From Azoarcus_F sp036734105 (lineage in GTDB: Bacteria; Pseudomonadota; Gammaproteobacteria; Burkholderiales; Rhodocyclaceae): DNA of 9,370 nucleotides. The notes under the pieces were generated by a model. The model searched no databases and was not told where the DNA came from. It worked only from the letters and a program-made list of their open reading frames with translations. Each line of letters begins with the position of its first letter. Position 1 is the first letter of the stretch. Positions 6,771 through 9,370 of this stretch are shown in pieces. The stretch is from the NCBI GenBank assembly GCA_036734105.1, contig DAIMZH010000089.1:1-9370 (forward strand), given 5' to 3'. The position numbers were made by a program, and so were the translations under genes.

Positions 6771-7136
6771 CTATTCGGATGGTGCTTCTTCGGCTTCAGC
6801 CAGCCATCCCCGGGCTTCATCTTCAGCGTCGAAGACCAGCACCTCGGCATCGACAAACAGTTGTGTAATCCATGCGCTCCAGGTGATCCACTGGCTGTTG
6901 GTCAGCACTGCGATGCGTCCAAAGTCATGAGCATGCTGGCGTGAGAAGCGAACCTCTTCCCAGGCGACATCGAGCGTAAATCCTGCCATCTCGCGTAGAT
7001 CAAAAAACAGATTGACCGGTCCCTCGAAGCGTACTTTGTAGTTGATGAGTTCTTCAAACTCCTTGTAGTCGGCCAGCGTGAATTCACCGAGGACGGTGAC
7101 CGAGACGAGTTTGTTGTTGTGGTCGATGGTGATCAT
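6771..7136 (-). CDS. SpoIIAA-like small protein (STAS/CRAL-TRIO-like fold)
   Basis: A 121-residue acidic protein resembling the SpoIIAA-like family (Pfam SpoIIAA-like). Members are predicted to take an alternating beta-alpha fold related to anti-sigma-factor antagonists, but their role is mostly unknown. Visible pattern: the N-terminal strand pair ITIDHNNKLVSVTVLGEFT (2-20), a helix with DYKEFEELI (23-31), a core strand VNLFFDLREMAGF (41-53), a helix with WEEVRFSRQHAHDFGRIAVLTN (59-80), and FVDAEVLVFDAEDEARGWL (94-112), near the usual end of such proteins. No Ser/Thr in a recognisable SpoIIAA phosphorylation context is evident, so anti-anti-sigma function should not be assumed. The ATG at 7136 has GGAG 6 nt upstream and a good promoter at 7178-7206. 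It is the first gene of a probable two-gene unit with sseA. The family call is from recalled pattern and is fairly confident; the function is not known. Confidence 0.8.
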   Translation of the reverse strand: MITIDHNNKLVSVTVLGEFTLADYKEFEELINYKVRFEGPVNLFFDLREMAGFTLDVAWEEVRFSRQHAHDFGRIAVLTNSQWITWSAWITQLFVDAEVLVFDAEDEARGWLAEAEEAPSE

Positions 7137-7177
7137 GGTGGTCTCCGAGTCGTAAGCCTGCCGCTTAATCTGGTTTC

Positions 7178-7206
7178 ACTATATCCCGTGATGCGTGGCG
7201 ATTCAA
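7178..7206 (-). promoter_or_regulatory. Sigma70-type promoter for the SpoIIAA-like gene and sseA
   Basis: On the minus strand, TTGAAT (7206-7201, 4 of 6 to consensus) is followed by exactly 17 bases and then TATAGT (7183-7178, 5 of 6). The implied transcript start near 7171 gives a leader of about 35 nt before the ATG at 7136, with GGAG at 7146-7143. This is the best promoter match in the window. Confidence 0.65.
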
Positions 7207-7260
7207 TGCGAGTTATCTCGGCTTTTTGAATGATGCTGGGCAAAACTGCTCGCTTGGCGG

Positions 7261-7273
7261 TACGCTAGGCGTA
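7261..7273. repeat. 13-bp inverted repeat upstream of glpK
   Basis: TACGC-TAG-GCGTA has two perfect 5-bp arms around a 3-bp centre and ends 12 nt before the glpK Shine-Dalgarno. Its position suits an operator for a glycerol-responsive repressor, or a small hairpin in the glpK leader. I do not recognise it as a known GlpR site. Confidence 0.35.
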
Positions 7274-7285
7274 ACAAGTGGCAAG

Positions 7286-7291
7286 AAGGAG
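7286..7291 (+). promoter_or_regulatory. Strong ribosome binding site of glpK
   Basis: AAGGAG lies 7 nt before the ATG at 7299, near-ideal spacing. It decides the glpK start against the in-frame GTG at 7278, which lies upstream of the site and would add seven residues not found in the family. Confidence 0.85.
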
Positions 7292-7298
7292 CGGTGAG

Positions 7299-8789
7299 AT
7301 GGCGTATCTTTTGGCGCTGGATCAGGGCACGACCAGTTCGCGAGCCATGGTCTTTGATGATCAGGCATGCGTGCTTGGGGTCAGTCAACAAGAGTTTGCC
7401 CAACACTTTCCACGCCCTGGCTGGGTAGAGCACGATGCCAGCGAAATCTGGCGCACCCAGTTGACCTGCGCTGCCGAGGCCTTGTTGGCGGCGCGCGTGC
7501 CAGCGTCTGCGCTGGCGGCCGTGGGAATCACCAACCAGCGCGAGACCACGGTGTTGTGGGACCGGGCGAGCGGCCAGCCGCTGGCACCTGCCATCGTCTG
7601 GCAGGATAGACGCACGGCTGGCGATTGTGACCGCTTGCGCGAGGCAGGCGCTGCAGAACTGGTGCGCGCCAAAACCGGACTGGAGCTGGATGCCTATTTT
7701 TCGGCCAGCAAGCTTGCGTGGTTGTTGCGAGAAGTCCCGCAGGCACGTAGTCGCGCCTTGCGCGGTGAGCTGGCCTTCGGCACGATCGATAGCTGGTTGG
7801 TGTGGAACCTGAGCAAGGGTCGACTGCATGTCACTGATGCCAGCAACGCATCACGAACCATGTTGTTCGACATTCACCGACAGTGCTGGGATGACGAACT
7901 GCTGGCCTTGTTTGATATTCCGCACCAGGTGTTGCCCACGGTGGTGGATAGTATTGGGGTGTGTGGTGACACCTGCGAGACTGTGCTGGGGGCGCGTGTG
8001 CCAATTGCCGGTATCGGCGGCGATCAGCAGGCTGCAAGCTTTGGCCAGGCCTGCTTTGATGCCGGAATGGCCAAGCACACCTACGGCACCGGTTGCTTCA
8101 TGCTGATGAATACCGGTGAGTGTGCCGTCGAGTCCAGGCATCGATTGCTCACCACCACCGCGTGGCGACATGCCAACCGAACACATTATGCGCTTGAAGG
8201 CAGTGTGTTCATGGGTGGTGCGCTGGTGCAATGGCTGCGCGACGGGCTGGGCCTGGTCAAGCGATCGGCCGACATTGAACAGCTCGCGGCGTCGGTGCCG
8301 GACAATGCTGGCGTGGTGCTGGTGCCAGCGTTCACCGGCCTGGGCGCACCCTATTGGGACGCTTACGCCCGAGGCACCCTGATTGGACTGACACGCGGCA
8401 CCGGGGCGGGTCACATTGCGCGCGCTGCGCTGGAGGCGATTGCGCTGCAAACGGTCGATCTGGTGGACGCCATGCATAAGGACGGTGCGGGGCCGTTACG
8501 TGAGTTGCGGGTTGATGGCGGTGCTGCTGCCAACGACTTGCTGATGCAGATGCAGGCCGATCTGCTTGGTGTGCCGGTGGTGCGCCCAGCCATGCTGGAA
8601 ACCACCGCGCTTGGCGCAGCCTGTATGGCTGGCCTAGGCGTCGGTGTGTGGCGCGACACGGCTGCCGTGGCCGAGTTGTGGGCTGAGGCGCGGCGATTCG
8701 AGCCTGCCATGCCGGAGTGTCGTCGAACCGGGCTGATTGACCTGTGGCATCGTGCAATAGCTCGCAGCCGGGCATGGGCTTCGGAGTGA
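7299..8789 (+). CDS. glpK: Glycerol kinase
   Basis: FGGY-family kinase that phosphorylates glycerol to sn-glycerol 3-phosphate with ATP in the cytoplasm, trapping glycerol that enters by diffusion or a facilitator. The 496-residue product is near the E. coli length (502). Landmarks: the ATP phosphate-binding loop LALDQGTTSSRA (5-16), FPRPGWVEHD (37-46), GITNQRETT (76-84) with Arg81 and Glu82 at the glycerol site, Tyr133 in DAYFSASK, GTIDSWLVWNL (161-171), TDASNASRTM (179-188), AGIGGDQQA (237-245) with likely catalytic Asp242, KHTYGTGCFMLMNTG (259-273), AFTGLGAPYWD (344-354), and RVDGGAAANDLLMQ (404-417). All expected substrate residues are present. The C-terminal end lacks the segment that in E. 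coli docks glucose-specific enzyme IIA, as I recall it, so PTS-type inhibition is unlikely. It leads a unit with glpD, whose start overlaps or nearly touches the glpK stop; no facilitator gene lies between them. Confidence 0.98.
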   Translation: MAYLLALDQGTTSSRAMVFDDQACVLGVSQQEFAQHFPRPGWVEHDASEIWRTQLTCAAEALLAARVPASALAAVGITNQRETTVLWDRASGQPLAPAIVWQDRRTAGDCDRLREAGAAELVRAKTGLELDAYFSASKLAWLLREVPQARSRALRGELAFGTIDSWLVWNLSKGRLHVTDASNASRTMLFDIHRQCWDDELLALFDIPHQVLPTVVDSIGVCGDTCETVLGARVPIAGIGGDQQAASFGQACFDAGMAKHTYGTGCFMLMNTGECAVESRHRLLTTTAWRHANRTHYALEGSVFMGGALVQWLRDGLGLVKRSADIEQLAASVPDNAGVVLVPAFTGLGAPYWDAYARGTLIGLTRGTGAGHIARAALEAIALQTVDLVDAMHKDGAGPLRELRVDGGAAANDLLMQMQADLLGVPVVRPAMLETTALGAACMAGLGVGVWRDTAAVAELWAEARRFEPAMPECRRTGLIDLWHRAIARSRAWASE

Positions 8790-8794
8790 GTGGC

Positions 8795-9370
8795 GTGGCC
8801 GATACCTCTCCTGCGCTTTCCCGGGCTGCCCTGTTGCAGCGTTTGCGGGATCATCCGCAATGGGACGTGCTGGTGATTGGCGGCGGGGCTACCGGGCTGG
8901 GGTGTGCGCTGGACGCTGTCACCCGGGGCTATTCAGTGTTGTTGCTTGAGGCGGGGGATTTTGGTCGTGGTACCAGCTCACGCTCGACCAAGCTTATCCA
9001 CGGCGGGGTTCGCTATCTGGCCCAAGGGCGCATCCATCTGGTGCGGGAGGCTTTGCTGGAGCGCGCACGATTGCTGCGCAACGCGCCCCATCTGGTCAAA
9101 CCAATGCGTTTTGTTGTGCCCGCACATTCAAGACTGGAGCAGGCCAAGTTTGCCTTGGGTCTGACGCTGTACGATGAGCTGGCCGGTCGGCACGGCATTC
9201 AACCCTGCCGTGTGCTGGATGCGGCCGCCACAAGGCGGGCGGTTCCGAATATCGCACCGCAAGGCTTGTCGGGAGGGGTGGCGTATTGGGATGCGCAGTT
9301 TGACGATGCGCGCCTGGTCATCAGCCTGATGCGCTCGGTGTTTGAACATGGCGGGCTGGCGCTCAACTAT
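8795..9370 (+). CDS. glpD: FAD-dependent glycerol-3-phosphate dehydrogenase, N-terminal part (cut by window edge)
   Basis: Membrane-associated flavoenzyme that oxidises sn-glycerol 3-phosphate to dihydroxyacetone phosphate and passes electrons to ubiquinone, the step after GlpK. The 192 visible codons show the FAD-binding beta-alpha-beta signature VLVIGGGATGLGCALDA, the acidic end of the second strand in LLLEAGDFGRGTSS, the family motif STKLIHGGVRYL, then RNAPHLVKPMRFVVP and FDDARLVISL. The start is uncertain. GTG 8795 has GGAG (8783-8786) at 8-nt spacing and gives an N-terminus of typical length. GTG 8786 would overlap the glpK TGA in the form GTGA. ATG 8774 would overlap glpK by 16 nt but lacks a good Shine-Dalgarno. 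In every case glpD is coupled to glpK. The C-terminal part lies beyond the edge. The sequence is of the type common in betaproteobacteria, judged from memory. Confidence 0.96.
   Translation, partial: MADTSPALSRAALLQRLRDHPQWDVLVIGGGATGLGCALDAVTRGYSVLLLEAGDFGRGTSSRSTKLIHGGVRYLAQGRIHLVREALLERARLLRNAPHLVKPMRFVVPAHSRLEQAKFALGLTLYDELAGRHGIQPCRVLDAAATRRAVPNIAPQGLSGGVAYWDAQFDDARLVISLMRSVFEHGGLALNY

Larger units (their letters stand above)
7137..7298. other. Divergent control region between the SpoIIAA-like gene and glpK
   Basis: These 162 nt separate two divergent units. The left part holds a clear minus-strand promoter. For glpK I could not find a plus-strand -35/-10 pair with proper spacing. Other visible elements are a small CGAG-TTAT-CTCG inverted repeat at 7209-7220 followed by five T, and a 13-bp inverted repeat at 7261-7273. 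No coding sequence is seen here. Confidence 0.6.

Noticed and set aside
7209..7227. Terminator-like hairpin with T5 upstream of glpK
   Set aside because: The stem has only 4 bp with a 4-nt loop, and there is no plus-strand gene upstream to terminate. It is mentioned only as a possible leader element.
7203..7829. Minus-strand open frame of 208 codons overlapping glpK
   Set aside because: It is antisense to the glpK N-terminus, whose motifs and ribosome site are clear. The translation has no recognisable pattern.
7851..8477. Minus-strand open frame of 208 codons within glpK
   Set aside because: It is a mirror frame of an intact, well-recognised gene.
1..9370. CRISPR array, insertion sequence, tRNA gene, prophage or defence system
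   Set aside because: Reading both strands, I saw no spaced repeats, transposase motifs, tRNA cloverleaf or defence-gene signatures. Almost all of the DNA is accounted for by housekeeping genes.

Overview
The window reads as ordinary chromosomal DNA of a betaproteobacterium, probably Burkholderiales-like. Sampled lines run from the high 50s to mid 60s percent GC. The main evidence is the RibF/IleS pairing, the TsaE-AmiC pair divergent from QueG, and the style of GlpD. Genus cannot be fixed from the sequence alone. I see no tRNA, rRNA, CRISPR array, insertion sequence, phage gene or toxin-antitoxin module, and no clearly new system.

Left part (1-4724, minus strand). Reading in the transcription direction from 4718 down, the order is tsaE (tRNA t6A biosynthesis ATPase), amiC (Tat-exported N-acetylmuramoyl-L-alanine amidase, overlapping tsaE by 46 nt), a 190-nt gap with a likely promoter and two palindromes, ribF (bifunctional riboflavin kinase/FAD synthetase), and ileS (isoleucyl-tRNA synthetase). 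ileS is cut by the window edge after 594 codons.

Middle (4701-7136). queG (epoxyqueuosine reductase, plus strand) starts inside the 5' end of tsaE, so the two genes overlap head to head. queG converges on a minus-strand pair: an SseA-type 3-mercaptopyruvate sulfurtransferase preceded by a small SpoIIAA-like protein. That pair has a good sigma70-type promoter at 7178-7206.

Right part (7137-9370, plus strand). A 162-nt divergent intergenic region leads to glpK (glycerol kinase) and glpD (FAD-dependent glycerol-3-phosphate dehydrogenase, cut by the right edge). These are tightly coupled, so together they convert glycerol to dihydroxyacetone phosphate.

Shared themes are tRNA maturation and charging (TsaE, QueG, IleS), flavin cofactor supply (RibF) with a flavin consumer (GlpD), and one cell-separation enzyme (AmiC). 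The points most worth a second look are the head-to-head tsaE/queG overlap, an AT-rich island inside tsaE, and the ribF leader.
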